A stretch of DNA of 64,000 nucleotides from Hydrogenophaga sp. (GTDB lineage Bacteria; Pseudomonadota; Gammaproteobacteria; Burkholderiales; Burkholderiaceae_C). Below, one piece after another: positions 8,614 through 18,891 of the stretch. The stretch's first letter is position 1. The number at the start of each line of letters is the position of its first letter. Both the position numbers and the translations under genes were made by a program. The notes beneath the pieces are model-generated. The model was not told where the DNA came from. It made no database searches and saw only the letters and a list, made by a program, of their open reading frames with translations. Where the stretch lies: the NCBI RefSeq assembly GCF_011390835.1, contig NZ_JAABRQ010000001.1:310001-374000 (forward strand), written 5' to 3'.

Positions 8614-8811
8614 TCGTTAATTTTAGTTTTGCAGGCGCTATTGCGCTGACAAAGAAAACTATCCTGGCAATTGCCCGCGCGCTCCGCCAACGCGATTGGT
8701 TGGGCAAAAATCGTCGCAAGCGCTCCGAGGTGGCGCTGAAGCGCGGAGCCGCACACACGTACGGCGAGCACTGCAGGCGTCAGATCGGAGGGCGCGACAG
8801 CTTTGCGTCGA
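8614..8811. promoter_or_regulatory. ftsZ-lpxC intergenic region, possible lpxC promoter
   Basis: 198 bp on the minus strand between the ftsZ stop and the lpxC start. It becomes AT-richer close to lpxC (AAAACTAAAATTAACGA just before the ATG). A TTGTCA hexamer and a TAAAAT hexamer are present but 21 bp apart, too far for a standard promoter, and no strong Shine-Dalgarno precedes the ATG. I therefore mark the region as regulatory without fixing a promoter. Confidence 0.3.
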
Positions 8812-10035
8812 TCAATCGGCTTGTTTGCGAAGGAAAGCCGGGATCTCAAAATCGTCCATCCCGCCCGACGACAGCGCATCCACTTTGGCTGCGGCCTGGG
8901 TGCGATTGGTGCGCCACACGCTGGGGGTGGACATCGCGTTGTAGTCAGGCTGCGCAGAACCCGCAGTACCACCTGGACCTGCCACCACCGAGCTGAGGGT
9001 GGGCGGCGCATTGAACGGCACGTTATCGGTGCCGGTGCGCAGCACCTGCAATGGAGGCGCCGTGCGGCGCGCACCCTGGCGCGACAGGCCGGTGGCCACC
9101 ACCGTGACGCGCATCTCGTCGACCAGGCTGTCGTCGTAGGCGGCGCCATAGATCACATGCGCTTCGGGCGAGGCGTAGGCGCGAATGGTGTTCATCGCCA
9201 GCTTGGACTCCGACAGCTTGAGCGAGCCCTTGGCTGCGGTCACCAGCACCAGCACGCCCTTGGCGCCGGAGAGGTCGATACCTTCGAGCAGCGGGCAGGC
9301 CACCGCCTGCTCGGCCGCGATGCGCGCGCGATCCGGGCCAGCGGCAACGGCCGTGCCCATCATGGCCTTGCCGGGTTCTCCCATGACAGTGCGCACATCT
9401 TCGAAGTCGACGTTGACGTTACCGTATTCGTTGATGATTTCCGCGATGCCGCCGACAGCGTTCTTAAGCACGTCGTTGGCATGGGCGAACGCCTCGTCCT
9501 GCGTCACGTCGTCGCCCAGCACTTCCAGCAGCTTCTCATTGAGCACCACGATCAGCGAGTCGACGTTGGCCTCTAGCTCGGCCAGGCCGTTGTCGGCGTT
9601 GGTCATGCGGCGGCCGCCTTCCCAGTCGAACGGCTTGGTAACCACTCCAACGGTGAGAATGCCCATTTCCTTGGCCACGCGAGCGATCACGGGTGCGGCG
9701 CCGGTGCCGGTGCCACCGCCCATGCCGGCGGTGATGAACAGCATGTGCGCACCGTCGATGGCCGCGCGGATGTCATCGATCGCCTGCTCGGCCGCGTCTC
9801 GACCCTTCTCGGGCTTGCTGCCAGCGCCCAGGCCGGTAGCGCCGAGCTGGATGGTCTTGTGTGCAGAGCTGCGAGCCAGGGCCTGTGCATCGGTGTTGGC
9901 ACAAATGAATTCGACGCCCTGCACGGTGCGCGAAATCATGTGGTCCACCGCGTTGCCACCACCGCCGCCCACACCGATCACCTTGATCTGGGTGCCCAGG
10001 TTGAACTCTTCCACTTCAATCATTTCGATGCCCAT
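8812..10035 (-). CDS. ftsZ: Cell division protein FtsZ
   Basis: A tubulin-like GTPase of 407 residues that polymerises into the Z-ring. It carries the GTP-binding signature GGGTGTG at 106-112, the early glycine loop GVGGGGGNAV, and the catalytic T7 loop NVNVDFEDVR. After a low-complexity linker (about 330-385) it ends with the conserved C-terminal peptide DDFEIPAFLRKQAD, which binds FtsA and ZipA. The ATG at 10035 is preceded by AGGAGA 6-7 bp upstream. A 268-bp gap separates it from ftsA, so it may have its own promoter. Confidence 0.99.
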   Translation of the reverse strand: MGIEMIEVEEFNLGTQIKVIGVGGGGGNAVDHMISRTVQGVEFICANTDAQALARSSAHKTIQLGATGLGAGSKPEKGRDAAEQAIDDIRAAIDGAHMLFITAGMGGGTGTGAAPVIARVAKEMGILTVGVVTKPFDWEGGRRMTNADNGLAELEANVDSLIVVLNEKLLEVLGDDVTQDEAFAHANDVLKNAVGGIAEIINEYGNVNVDFEDVRTVMGEPGKAMMGTAVAAGPDRARIAAEQAVACPLLEGIDLSGAKGVLVLVTAAKGSLKLSESKLAMNTIRAYASPEAHVIYGAAYDDSLVDEMRVTVVATGLSRQGARRTAPPLQVLRTGTDNVPFNAPPTLSSVVAGPGGTAGSAQPDYNAMSTPSVWRTNRTQAAAKVDALSSGGMDDFEIPAFLRKQAD

Positions 10036-10303
10036 TTTTTCTCTCCTGTTGTGCCCGCTGCCGCGAGGCGTTGATTCGTCAAAAACCAGAACTCAAATCC
10101 AAAACATATTTGCTGTGTCTGCCTCAGCCAGGCGGTCCGGTGTGCTCCGAGCATCGCCATCGTCGTCGTCGATGCAGGGGTCGAAGCGGCGAACCAAAAC
10201 GCGTGCCTGGATCTAGTCCAGAGGCACCGAGGAACTGGCTTTGCCAGCCCACAGGTACCGCCACCTGCAGGGCGTGACGCGAAGCGGCGCGGGGGTACTT
10301 CAT
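10036..10303 (-). promoter_or_regulatory. ftsZ: ftsA-ftsZ intergenic leader
   Basis: This 268-bp gap is the largest inside the otherwise compact division cluster. The half near ftsZ is AT-richer, with CAAATATGTTTTGGATTTGAG on the minus strand, and contains a strong AGGAGA ribosome-binding site at about 10040-10046. The half near ftsA holds a REP-like palindromic block (separate entry). A dedicated ftsZ promoter here would match what is known in other bacteria, but I cannot name convincing -35 and -10 hexamers. Confidence 0.4.
10224..10298 (-). repeat. REP-like palindromic intergenic repeat, copy 2 (inside the division cluster)
   Basis: Read on the minus strand this block runs CCCCGCGCCGCTTCGCGTCA, then CGCCCTGCAGG, then GGGCTGGCAAAGCCAG and TCCTCGGTGCC. 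The same sequence of parts occurs on the plus strand at 57366 and 60305 (…GGCCCGGCAAAGCCGG…CGGTG). It sits just downstream of the ftsA stop. Its boundaries are estimates. Confidence 0.55.
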
Positions 10304-11533
10304 TTAGAACGTACCCACAAACCAGTTCTTCACCCGATCCAATGCGCCATGCATGGACCCCGCCTTCTGTGCCACCTTGTGCCCGCGCACCCGCGCCAGC
10401 CGCGCTTCTTCGAGCAGGCCCATGACGGTGGCCGCACGGGTCTGCGCCACCATGTCCGAGAGCGCGCTGGCGTAGCTCGGCATGCCACGGCGCACTGGCT
10501 TCAGGAAGATGTCTTCTCCAAGTTCGACCATGCCGTGCATAACCGCACTGCCGCCAGTGAGCACGATGCCCGAGGACAGCACCTCTTCATGGCCCGAGTC
10601 CCGCACCACTTGCTGAACCAGCGCAAAGATTTCCTCCACGCGGGGCTCGATCACGCCGGCGAGCGCCTGGCGGCTGAGCATGCGCGGTGCGCGGTCGCCC
10701 AGACCAGGCACCTCGACCTGGGTGTCCGGGTCGGCCAGCAGCTGCTTGGCGCAACCGCTCTCCACCTTGATGTCTTCAGCGTCCTTGGTCGGGGTGCGCA
10801 GCGCCATGGCGATATCGCTGGTGATGAGGTCGCCGGCGATCGGAATCACTGCGGTGTGGCGGATCGCACCGCCGGCGAAGATAGCCACATCGGTGGTGCC
10901 AGCTCCAATGTCCACCAGCGCCACGCCCAGCTCTTTTTCGTCCTCGGTCAGCACCGCCTGGCTGGACGCCAGCGGATTGAGCATAAGCTGATCCACTTCC
11001 AGGCCACAGCGGCGTACGCATTTGATGATGTTTTCCGCCGCACTCTGCGCGCCGGTCACGATATGGATCTTGGCCTCTAGGCGGATGCCGCTCATGCCGA
11101 TGGGTTCGCGCACCTCCTGGCCATCGATCACGAACTCTTGTGGCTCGACCAGCAGCAGGCGTTGGTCGGTTGATATGTTGATCGCTTTGGCGGTCTCGAT
11201 CACGCGCGCCACATCGGCAGCCGTCACTTCGCGGTCCTTGATCGCCACCATGCCGCTGGAGTTGATACCGCGAATGTGGCTGCCAGTGATACCGGTGTAA
11301 ACACGGGCAATTCGGCAGTCGGCCATCAGCTCCGCTTCCTTGAGCGCCGCCTGGATGCTTTGCACGGTGGCGTCGATGTTGACCACCACGCCGCGCTTGA
11401 GTCCATGACTGGCCGACACGCCCAGACCGGCGAGCTTGAGCTGGCCACTGGGCAGCACCTCGGCTACCACCACCATGATCTTGGCGGTGCCGATGTCGAG
11501 TCCGACGACGAGGTCCTTGTATTCCTTGGCCAT
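10304..11533 (-). CDS. ftsA: Cell division protein FtsA
   Basis: An actin-like ATPase of 409 residues that tethers FtsZ to the membrane and recruits later division proteins. It shows the actin-fold phosphate motifs VVGLDIGTAKIMVVV (residues 8-22) and LVDIGAGTTDVAIF, the adenosine motif GIVLTGGSAVMHG, and a C-terminal amphipathic helix ending RVKNWFVGTF, which serves as the membrane-targeting sequence. Length is normal for the family. It begins 13 bp after ftsQ and precedes ftsZ with a wider gap. Confidence 0.98.
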   Translation of the reverse strand: MAKEYKDLVVGLDIGTAKIMVVVAEVLPSGQLKLAGLGVSASHGLKRGVVVNIDATVQSIQAALKEAELMADCRIARVYTGITGSHIRGINSSGMVAIKDREVTAADVARVIETAKAINISTDQRLLLVEPQEFVIDGQEVREPIGMSGIRLEAKIHIVTGAQSAAENIIKCVRRCGLEVDQLMLNPLASSQAVLTEDEKELGVALVDIGAGTTDVAIFAGGAIRHTAVIPIAGDLITSDIAMALRTPTKDAEDIKVESGCAKQLLADPDTQVEVPGLGDRAPRMLSRQALAGVIEPRVEEIFALVQQVVRDSGHEEVLSSGIVLTGGSAVMHGMVELGEDIFLKPVRRGMPSYASALSDMVAQTRAATVMGLLEEARLARVRGHKVAQKAGSMHGALDRVKNWFVGTF

Positions 11534-11546
11534 GATGATCCGTGGG

Positions 11547-12341
11547 TTATCTCGTGTTGGGTTGGGGCTTGGCGTCGCTGTCGGAGACCGTGGTCACGCC
11601 GTGTACGCGCAGCGCGTAACCGTTGGGGTATCGCAAATCAACCGACTCCAGCGCGCCGGGGTAGCGCTGGGTGAGCTGGCTGAGGGTGGCGGTGAAGCGC
11701 CGCACCCGGGCCTGCAAATCTTCCGGCGAGCCGCGGCCGAGCTCCACCTTGGCGCCGCTGTCCAGCGTGGCGCGCCAGCTGCCGCGCTCATTGAGCTCTA
11801 GGCGGTCAAGCCCCAGGTCAAGTCGCGCCAGGTCGGTGAGCAAGGCCTGATACAGCGCCCATACTGTGGCCGACTGGTCGCGCGGTCCTGCGAGCTCGGG
11901 CAGGCCGTCAAGGTCTTCTGGGTTCGCCTCAAACACCTCGCCAGCATCGTTGACGAGCTGGCCGGAGCCAGACTCGCCCCACCAGGCCACCGCCTGGTGC
12001 TCCTGCAGCGTGACGCGCAGGCGGTTAGGAAACTCGCGCTGCACCACCGCCTGCCGTACCCAGGGTACGGTTTCAAACAGGCGACGCACCTGTTGCAGGT
12101 CCACCGTGAGAAAACTACCGGACAGGCTGGTCTTCATCTGGGTGGCGAGCTGAGCACGAAACGTCACCGCGTTCTGATGCACCACATCGCCGTGCACCGA
12201 GATACCCTTGACCGACCACACCGGGTGGCGCACTGCCCACAGGCTGAATGCGCCGAGGCACATGAACGCGAACAGCGCAGCCAGCGCGCGCGTGGCGGCG
12301 GTCATGAGCTTGACGTCCAGGGGCAGATCGGCGGCTGGCAT
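11547..12341 (-). CDS. ftsQ: Cell division protein FtsQ
   Basis: A bitopic membrane protein of 264 residues from the ATG at 12341, where MPAADLPLDVKLM begins; the open frame runs further upstream but that part is a shadow of ddl. It has a short cytoplasmic N-terminus, one membrane helix (about residues 18-38), then a POTRA domain (about 45-115, VWSVKGISVHGDVVHQN) and the FtsQ beta domain with GSGQLVNDAGEVFEA. FtsQ links the early cytoplasmic and late periplasmic division proteins through FtsB and FtsL. It starts 8 bp after ddl, within the cluster's transcription unit. Confidence 0.95.
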   Translation of the reverse strand: MPAADLPLDVKLMTAATRALAALFAFMCLGAFSLWAVRHPVWSVKGISVHGDVVHQNAVTFRAQLATQMKTSLSGSFLTVDLQQVRRLFETVPWVRQAVVQREFPNRLRVTLQEHQAVAWWGESGSGQLVNDAGEVFEANPEDLDGLPELAGPRDQSATVWALYQALLTDLARLDLGLDRLELNERGSWRATLDSGAKVELGRGSPEDLQARVRRFTATLSQLTQRYPGALESVDLRYPNGYALRVHGVTTVSDSDAKPQPNTR

Positions 12342-12349
12342 GGTCGGTC

Positions 12350-13330
12350 TCAGGTGCTTGCGGGAGCCGGGTTGTCCAGCGCAGCGCTGGCCAGCAGGGT
12401 CAGACACAGGTCTTCGTATGACAGGCCGGCAGCGCGCGCCGACATGGGCACGAGCGAATGGCTGGTCATGCCGGGCGAGGTGTTGATCTCCAGCAGGTAG
12501 GGCGTGCGCGTCGTGGCATCGATCATCACGTCGGCGCGCGACCAGCCACGGCCGTCCAGCGTGCGGTAGGCCTGCAGAACAAGCGCCTGGATGCGCGCCT
12601 CTTCGCCTGCCGGTAGGCCGCAGGGCACGAGGTACTGCGTATCGTCGGTGAAGTACTTGTTCTGGTAGTCGTAGTTGCCATCGGGCGCCACGATCCGGAT
12701 CACCGGCAGCGCTTGCGCCGCCTCACCAGTGCCCAGAACTGGGCAGGTCACCTCGTCGCCAGCGATGAACTGTTCACACATCACCATCGGGTCTTGCTGC
12801 GCCGCCAGCGTGTAGGCGGCCTCGCACTGATCTCGGCTTAGCACCTTGGTGAGGCCAATGGTCGAGCCCTCGCGCACCGGCTTGACGATCATGGGTGTGC
12901 CCAGCGCATCGAACGCGGCGCGGGTTTCCTCGACGCTGTGCACCTGCTGCCAAGCCGGTGTCGACAAGCCCTCGGCGATCCAGATGCGCTTGGTCATGAG
13001 CTTGTCCATCGCCACCGCCGAGGCCATCACGCCCGGACCGGTGTAAGGGATGCCCATGAGCTCGAGTGCGCCTTGCACCGTGCCGTCTTCGCCATAGCGC
13101 CCGTGCAGCGCAATGAAGCAGCGGCCAAAGCCTTCCCGCTTCAGCTCACCCAGTTCGCGCTCGGCGGGGTCGAAAGCGTGCGCATCGACGCCTTTGGCCT
13201 TCAGCGCGGCCAGCACGCCCTGGCCCGACATCAGCGAGACCTCGCGCTCGGCCGAGCGGCCACCCAGCAGCACCGCCACCTTGCCCATTGATCGTGCATC
13301 GATGTGGGTCAATGGAGCTCCCTTGTTCAT
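12350..13330 (-). CDS. ddlB: D-alanine--D-alanine ligase
   Basis: An ATP-grasp ligase of 326 residues that joins two D-alanines for the peptidoglycan stem peptide. Diagnostic segments are [17 protein letters not shown] near the N-terminus, [12 protein letters not shown], the ATP-binding [12 protein letters not shown], and the metal-binding [15 protein letters not shown] near the C-terminus. The ATG at 13330 overlaps the murC stop (ATGA), which supports this start. An internal Met at residue 15 ([10 protein letters not shown]) aligns better with the shorter family members and remains possible. Its position between murC and ftsQ is the classical ddlB place. Confidence 0.96.
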   Translation of the reverse strand: MNKGAPLTHIDARSMGKVAVLLGGRSAEREVSLMSGQGVLAALKAKGVDAHAFDPAERELGELKREGFGRCFIALHGRYGEDGTVQGALELMGIPYTGPGVMASAVAMDKLMTKRIWIAEGLSTPAWQQVHSVEETRAAFDALGTPMIVKPVREGSTIGLTKVLSRDQCEAAYTLAAQQDPMVMCEQFIAGDEVTCPVLGTGEAAQALPVIRIVAPDGNYDYQNKYFTDDTQYLVPCGLPAGEEARIQALVLQAYRTLDGRGWSRADVMIDATTRTPYLLEINTSPGMTSHSLVPMSARAAGLSYEDLCLTLLASAALDNPAPAST

Positions 13331-14736
13331 GCCTTGACCTCACCGGCCAGTTCGATAACCTGCGCGGCCACCATACCGATGGAGCCCGCGCCCATGCAGA
13401 GCACTACGTCGCCTTCGCGCGCGTTGTCCAGAATCGCCTGCGGCATCGCGGTGACGTCGTCCACAAACACCGGCTCCACCTTGCCGGCCACCCGCAGCGC
13501 GCGCGTCAGCGACCTGCCGTCAGCCGCGACGATGGGCGCTTCACCAGCCGCGTACACCTCGGCCAGCAGCACCGCGTCGGCCAGGCCGATCACCTTCACA
13601 AAATCCTCGAAACAGTCTCGGGTACGGCTGTAGCGGTGCGGCTGGAAGGCCAACACCAGGCGCCGGCCGGGGAAGGCGCCCCGCGCCGCCGCCAGCGTGG
13701 CCGCCATCTCCACCGGGTGGTGACCATAGTCATCCACCACCGTGCACTGGCCACCGCTGGCCAGCGCGGCATCGCCATAGCGCTGGAAGCGCCGGCCCAC
13801 ACCCTTGAACTCGGCCAGTGCTCGGACCACGGCGGCATCGGGCACGCCCAGCTCCACTGCCACACCAATGGCGGCAAGGGCGTTGAGCACGTTGTGATCG
13901 CCAGGCAGGTTGAGCAGCACATCCAGATCGGGCAGCGACACGCCGTTGCGCCGCTGCACGGTGAAGCGCATCTGCCCCGCCTCGGGCTTCACGTTAACCG
14001 CGCGTACCTGAGCGTCTTCGGAGAAGCCGTAGCTGGTGATGGGTCGGGCGATCTGCGGCAGGATCTCGCGAATCGAGGCATCGTCAACACAGACCACCGC
14101 CGCGCCGTAGAACGGCATGCGGTGCAGGAACTCGACAAACGCAGCCTTGAGACGACCGAAGTCGTGACCGTAGGTGTCCATGTGGTCGGCGTCGATGTTG
14201 GTCACGACCGAGAGCACGGGTAGCAGATTGAGAAAGGAGGCATCGGATTCGTCGGCCTCGACTACGATGTACTCACCGGAACCCAGCTGGGCGTTGGCGC
14301 CCGCGCTGTTGAGACGGCCACCGATCACAAAGGTCGGGTCCAGGTCGGCCGCAGCGAGCACGCTGGCGACCAGGCTGGTGGTTGTGGTCTTGCCGTGGGT
14401 GCCCGCAATCGCCACGCCCTTTTTCATGCGCATCAACTCAGCCAGCATCACCGCTCGCGGCACCACCGGCACCAATTTGGCGTGGGCGGCGACCACTTCG
14501 GGATTGTCGGCTTTCACAGCGGTGGAGGTAACGATGGCATCGGCGCCGTCGATGTGGCGCGCGTCGTGGCCGGTGAACACCTCAGCGCCCATCGCAACCA
14601 GTCGGCGCGTGGCGCCGCTCTCGGCCAGGTCGCTGCCCGAAATGCGGAAGCCCTGGTTGAGCAACACCTCGGCAATGCCGCTCATTCCCGCGCCGCCGAT
14701 GCCGACAAAATGGATATGGCGAATGGCATGTTTCAT
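13327..14736 (-). CDS. murC: UDP-N-acetylmuramate--L-alanine ligase MurC
   Basis: The first Mur ligase, 469 residues, adding L-alanine to UDP-MurNAc in the cytoplasm. It has the N-terminal Rossmann segment [17 protein letters not shown], the ATP-binding P-loop [11 protein letters not shown], a central [12 protein letters not shown], and the C-terminal ligase domain with [10 protein letters not shown]. Length is standard. It overlaps murG and ddl by 4 bp at either end, in line with coupled translation along the cluster. Confidence 0.98.
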   Translation of the reverse strand: MKHAIRHIHFVGIGGAGMSGIAEVLLNQGFRISGSDLAESGATRRLVAMGAEVFTGHDARHIDGADAIVTSTAVKADNPEVVAAHAKLVPVVPRAVMLAELMRMKKGVAIAGTHGKTTTTSLVASVLAAADLDPTFVIGGRLNSAGANAQLGSGEYIVVEADESDASFLNLLPVLSVVTNIDADHMDTYGHDFGRLKAAFVEFLHRMPFYGAAVVCVDDASIREILPQIARPITSYGFSEDAQVRAVNVKPEAGQMRFTVQRRNGVSLPDLDVLLNLPGDHNVLNALAAIGVAVELGVPDAAVVRALAEFKGVGRRFQRYGDAALASGGQCTVVDDYGHHPVEMAATLAAARGAFPGRRLVLAFQPHRYSRTRDCFEDFVKVIGLADAVLLAEVYAAGEAPIVAADGRSLTRALRVAGKVEPVFVDDVTAMPQAILDNAREGDVVLCMGAGSIGMVAAQVIELAGEVKA

Positions 14737-15827
14737 GCCGTTTTCACTTTCGAAAGTTGTTCGCAGGCAGCGACAACCGCTGCCACCGCACCTGTCTTTT
14801 GCATCTGCTTGGCCTTGGTGGCCATCGCCTGCAGCTGGTCACGTTGCACCGTGCGTAACGTGCGCGCCAGCGCTTCGGGTGTGAGCTCGGGCTGGGGTAC
14901 CAGCCAGGCTGCGTCGTGGTCGGCGAGGAAACGGGCGTTTGTGGTCTGGTGGTCGTCCACGGCGAACGGGAATGGCACGAACAGGGCAGCGGCGCCGACG
15001 GCAGCGATCTCGGTCACGGTGCTGGCACCCGCCCTGCAGATGATGAGATCGGCATCGGCGAAGGCTTGCGCCGTATCTTCGATGAACGGGGTCAGTTCGG
15101 CTTGCACGCCAGCGGCGGCGTAGCCTGCGCGCAGCGCGTCGATCTGCTTGTCACCGCTCTGGTGAATCACCGTCGGGCGCTCGCCTTCGGGCAACAGCGC
15201 AAGGGCCTGCGGCACGGTCTCGTTGAGCGCCTTGGCACCCAGGCTGCCACCCACCACAAGGAGGCGCATCGGCCCACGCCGCTCAGCGAAACGCTGTTCG
15301 GGGCCGGGCTGGTTCAGGAAACCTTCGCGCAAGGGGTTGCCGACCCACTGCGCCTTTTTCATGACGTGGGGGAAGGCGGTGAACACCCTGTCGGCAATGC
15401 TGGCCAGGATCTTGTTGGCCATGCCAGCGACTGAGTTCTGCTCGTGCAGGACCAGCGGCTTACCCAGCAGCGTGCCCATCATGCCGCCCGGGAAGGTGAT
15501 GTAACCACCCAGACCCACCAGCACGTCGGGCTGCACCCGGCGCACTACTTGCAGGGCTTGCCAGAAGGCGCGCTGCAACCGCAACGGCAGCAAAAATAGG
15601 GTCTTGAGGCCTTTGCCGCGCACGCCACCGAAGTCGATGGCTTCCAGGGTGAAGCCTCGCGGCGGTACCAGCCGGCTTTCCATGCTGTCGGGTGCACCCA
15701 ACCAGTGCACTCGCCAGCCGCGCTCACGCAGTGCCTCGGCCACAGCGAGGCCCGGGAAGATGTGGCCACCGGTGCCGCCAGCCATCACGAGGGCGCAGGG
15801 TGCGTGGGAGGTCGTTTGCGCCATCAC
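14733..15827 (-). CDS. murG: UDP-N-acetylglucosamine--undecaprenyl-pyrophosphoryl-MurNAc-pentapeptide transferase MurG
   Basis: A 364-residue GT28 glycosyltransferase that converts lipid I to lipid II on the cytoplasmic face of the inner membrane. It carries the N-terminal glycine loop [17 protein letters not shown], the [13 protein letters not shown] phrase, the second glycine loop [12 protein letters not shown], and the donor-binding [13 protein letters not shown]. There are two adjacent possible Met starts; 15827 overlaps the ftsW stop as ATGA. Gene order ftsW-murG-murC is the usual one. Confidence 0.98.
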   Translation of the reverse strand: MMAQTTSHAPCALVMAGGTGGHIFPGLAVAEALRERGWRVHWLGAPDSMESRLVPPRGFTLEAIDFGGVRGKGLKTLFLLPLRLQRAFWQALQVVRRVQPDVLVGLGGYITFPGGMMGTLLGKPLVLHEQNSVAGMANKILASIADRVFTAFPHVMKKAQWVGNPLREGFLNQPGPEQRFAERRGPMRLLVVGGSLGAKALNETVPQALALLPEGERPTVIHQSGDKQIDALRAGYAAAGVQAELTPFIEDTAQAFADADLIICRAGASTVTEIAAVGAAALFVPFPFAVDDHQTTNARFLADHDAAWLVPQPELTPEALARTLRTVQRDQLQAMATKAKQMQKTGAVAAVVAACEQLSKVKTA

Positions 15828-17080
15828 TTGCGCCCTCCCCGCATCATCTGGCGGTTTTCATAATCAATCCGCAGCACGATGGCCAGGGCCACAAGGTTGA
15901 TCAGGATCGCCGAGCCGCCGTAGCTCATCAGGGGCAAGGTCAGGCCCTTGGTCGGCAGAGCTCCCAGGTTGACGCCGATGTTGATGAAGGACTGAAAACC
16001 CATCCAGACTCCGATGCCTTGTGCAACCAATCCGGAGAACACCTGATCCAGGGCGATGGCCTGGCGCCCGATATCCATGATGCGGCGCGTGAGCCAGAGA
16101 AACAGACCAATCAGCAGCAACACACCCATCAGGCCGAACTCTTCGCCAATGACCGCGAGCAGGAAGTCGGTGTGAGCCTCTGGCAGCCAGTGCAGCTTTT
16201 CCACGCTACCGCCCAGGCCGACGCCAAAGATTTCTCCACGCCCGAAGGCAATCAGCGAGTGGGAGAGCTGGTAGCCCTTGCCTAGCGCGTGCTCCACGCT
16301 CCAGGGATCGAGGTAAGCAAAGACCCGCGCCCGGCGGAACTCGCTCGTCATGACCATGAGGGCAAAGGCGCCGATGACCACTAGCGCCATCAGAAAGAAC
16401 ATGCGTGCGTTCACGCCGCCCAGGAAAAGGATACCCATTGCGATGACCACGATCACCATGAATGCGCCCATATCGGGCTGGGCCAGCAGCAGCATGCCAA
16501 CCACGCCCACCGCAATCGCCATGGGCATCACCGCGCGGAAGAAGCGCTCCTTGACCTCCATCTTGCGCACCATGTAATCAGCTGCGTAGAGCAGCACCGC
16601 GAGCTTGGCCAGCTCGGACGGCTGGAAGTTCATCACGCCCAGCGGAATCCAGCGCCGCGCGCCATTCACCGCCTTACCCAGTTGCGGAATCAGTACCAGG
16701 GCCAGTAACACGAGGGCCAGTGCAAACAACCAGGGGGCGAGCTTTTCCCAGGCGCGCATAGGGAACTGGAATGCCGCCACCGCAGCCACCAGCCCGATAG
16801 ACATGAAGAACGCGTGGCGAGTGACGAAATGGGTGGGGGCGTAATTGCCGAACCGGGGGTTGTCAGGCAGCGCGATCGAGGCCGAATACACCATCACCAA
16901 ACCCCAGGCTAGCAAGGTCACGACGACCCAAAGCAAAGGCTGGTCAAACCCCATTTCACGCACTGCCGGGCCGCGCGTGCCGCCATAGCTGCGGCTGGAG
17001 AGGCGCACCGGCAGCCCGTCGCCGCCGCCAGTCAGGGCAGCCCGAAGACGGGCCCAGGTTGTCTGAATCGTCGCGTTCAT
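15824..17080 (-). CDS. ftsW: Peptidoglycan glycosyltransferase FtsW
   Basis: A 418-residue SEDS-family membrane protein with about ten transmembrane helices, beginning near residue 48 after a polar N-terminal tail. Family marks include the loop GAKR-like [17 protein letters not shown], the phrase AGYQ-like [15 protein letters not shown], and the C-terminal [16 protein letters not shown]. FtsW polymerises septal glycan from lipid II together with FtsI. It overlaps murD and murG by 4 bp. The position in the division cluster separates it from RodA. Confidence 0.97.
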   Translation of the reverse strand: MNATIQTTWARLRAALTGGGDGLPVRLSSRSYGGTRGPAVREMGFDQPLLWVVVTLLAWGLVMVYSASIALPDNPRFGNYAPTHFVTRHAFFMSIGLVAAVAAFQFPMRAWEKLAPWLFALALVLLALVLIPQLGKAVNGARRWIPLGVMNFQPSELAKLAVLLYAADYMVRKMEVKERFFRAVMPMAIAVGVVGMLLLAQPDMGAFMVIVVIAMGILFLGGVNARMFFLMALVVIGAFALMVMTSEFRRARVFAYLDPWSVEHALGKGYQLSHSLIAFGRGEIFGVGLGGSVEKLHWLPEAHTDFLLAVIGEEFGLMGVLLLIGLFLWLTRRIMDIGRQAIALDQVFSGLVAQGIGVWMGFQSFINIGVNLGALPTKGLTLPLMSYGGSAILINLVALAIVLRIDYENRQMMRGGRK

Positions 17081-18891
17081 GCCGCGCCCTCCAGCACCAC
17101 ACCGCGCTCATCGGCGAGTTTTTGCACCGTCTCGACGAACACCCTTGCGCGGTGCGGATAGTTGTCGAACATGTCGAAGCTGGCGCAGGCGGGCGACATC
17201 AGCACGGCATCGCCCGGTTGTGCCTGTTGCTGGGCCAGACGAACCGCTTCGGGAAGGGTCTGCGCATCCAGCACCGGCACCTGTTCCAGCGAATCGGCCA
17301 CTGCCTTGCGGATGAGGTTGGCATCGCGGCCGATCAGCACCACGGCGCGAGCATGGCGCGCCAGCGGCTCAGCCAACGGCTGGAAGTTCTGCCCCTTGCC
17401 ATCACCGCCGAGGATGACCACCAGCCGACGCTCGGAGCCAAGCCCATTCACCGCCGCCAGCGTGGCGCCGACGTTGGTGCCCTTGCTGTCGTTGAAGTAC
17501 TCGACGCCTTCGATGATGCCCACCGGCTCGACGCGGTTGGGCTCACCGCGGTATTCGCGAAGACCATGCAGCATGGCGCCCAAGGCTGCGCCGGAGCTGG
17601 TGGCCAGCGCCAGCGCTGCCAGGGCGTTAGCGGCATTGTGGCGGCCGCGGATGCGCAGCGCGTCGACCGGCATCAGGCGCTGGAAGTAGATGTCTTCGGT
17701 ATCGTTCGCTGCGCGACCCGGCTTGCGCGTTTCGTCCAGCGCCAACGCGCGCACCAGCCAGTCCATCCCGCCGACTGACTCGATTCCCCAGTCCCCCACA
17801 CGCTGCGGCGCGTCAAGGCCGAAGCTGGCCCAGGGCCGCGATGGCTGCTGACGGTTGCGTCCGCTCACCTTGACGGTGACCTGACCAGGCTGCATGGCCA
17901 TCACGCGCTCATCATCACGGTTGAGCAGCATCAGCGCCTGCTCGCCGAACACCGCGGCCTTGGCCTGTGCATAGGCATCCAGGCTGCCATGCCAGTCGAG
18001 ATGGTCCTCGCTGAGGTTAAGCAAGGTAGCGGCGGTGGGCACGCTGTCCCAAGCGCCGCCCGCCGCACCGTCGAGCTGGAAACTGGAAACTTCGAGAACC
18101 CAGACCGCGGGGAGGTGAGGCGGCAGCGCAGGCCCTGCGGGTGGCGGCACCAGCATGGGCTGCTCACCGTGGTCGCCTTTCTCGTCATCGGTGTCAAGGT
18201 CCGCCTCACCGGCTTCACCCGTCTGCGTTTCGTCTTTTAGCGTCTGCGCTTCTTCCGCGCTGACGACAGGCATGGCGGCAACCGGCTCGCTCACCGATGC
18301 ATCCATTAAGGCGGAGACGGGATCCGGCGCCTGTTCTGCTTCGGTGCGCGCGGCGGCTTGCTCCGCTTCAATTTCAGCATCCAGCACCTGCGCCAACACG
18401 TCGAGCAAGGCGGGTCCGATGTTGCCGGCCACGGCGGTGTGCACGCCAGCGCGTTGCAGCAACAAGCCGGTGAGCGCGGTCACGGTGGTCTTGCCGTTGG
18501 TGCCAGTGATGGCCAGAACCTGGGGGAGGTAAGGCAGGCGCTCGCGCTGCGCCAGGTCGCGCAGGGCTTGCGCAAACAGGTCCAGCTCACCAACCCAGGC
18601 GGCGCCATTCGCCTGCGCCCAGTCGCGCAGTGGCGCCAGGGGCTGGGGCGGCAGACCCGGGCTGCGGGCGATCAGGGTCCACGCTGCTTCAGCAAGCAAG
18701 GCCTCGTCCAGCGGCCCTGAGCGGAATCGCACATCGGGGCATTCGGCGCGCAGGGCGGCCAACTGGGGCGGCGTGACGCGCGTGTCAGCCACGGTGACCT
18801 GCGCACCGCAGCGCACACACCATCGCGCCATAGCCAGGCCGGTGACACCCAGGCCCAGAATGAGAACGGTTTGGTTCTTCAGCTCGTTCAT
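17077..18891 (-). CDS. murD: UDP-N-acetylmuramoyl-L-alanine--D-glutamate ligase MurD, with large acidic insertion
   Basis: A Mur ligase adding D-glutamate to UDP-MurNAc-L-Ala. The ATG at 18891 overlaps the mraY stop; translation gives 604 residues against about 440-500 for most MurD proteins. The N-terminal domain ([14 protein letters not shown]), P-loop GTNGKTT (130-136), [11 protein letters not shown] (264-274), [10 protein letters not shown] and the C-terminal [13 protein letters not shown] are intact. The extra length lies mainly at about 170-258, an Ala/Glu/Asp/Pro-rich, probably disordered segment placed between [13 protein letters not shown] and [11 protein letters not shown] second, smaller expansion lies near 345-405. 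All catalytic motifs remain, so it should be active. Confidence 0.96.
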   Translation of the reverse strand: MNELKNQTVLILGLGVTGLAMARWCVRCGAQVTVADTRVTPPQLAALRAECPDVRFRSGPLDEALLAEAAWTLIARSPGLPPQPLAPLRDWAQANGAAWVGELDLFAQALRDLAQRERLPYLPQVLAITGTNGKTTVTALTGLLLQRAGVHTAVAGNIGPALLDVLAQVLDAEIEAEQAAARTEAEQAPDPVSALMDASVSEPVAAMPVVSAEEAQTLKDETQTGEAGEADLDTDDEKGDHGEQPMLVPPPAGPALPPHLPAVWVLEVSSFQLDGAAGGAWDSVPTAATLLNLSEDHLDWHGSLDAYAQAKAAVFGEQALMLLNRDDERVMAMQPGQVTVKVSGRNRQQPSRPWASFGLDAPQRVGDWGIESVGGMDWLVRALALDETRKPGRAANDTEDIYFQRLMPVDALRIRGRHNAANALAALALATSSGAALGAMLHGLREYRGEPNRVEPVGIIEGVEYFNDSKGTNVGATLAAVNGLGSERRLVVILGGDGKGQNFQPLAEPLARHARAVVLIGRDANLIRKAVADSLEQVPVLDAQTLPEAVRLAQQQAQPGDAVLMSPACASFDMFDNYPHRARVFVETVQKLADERGVVLEGAA

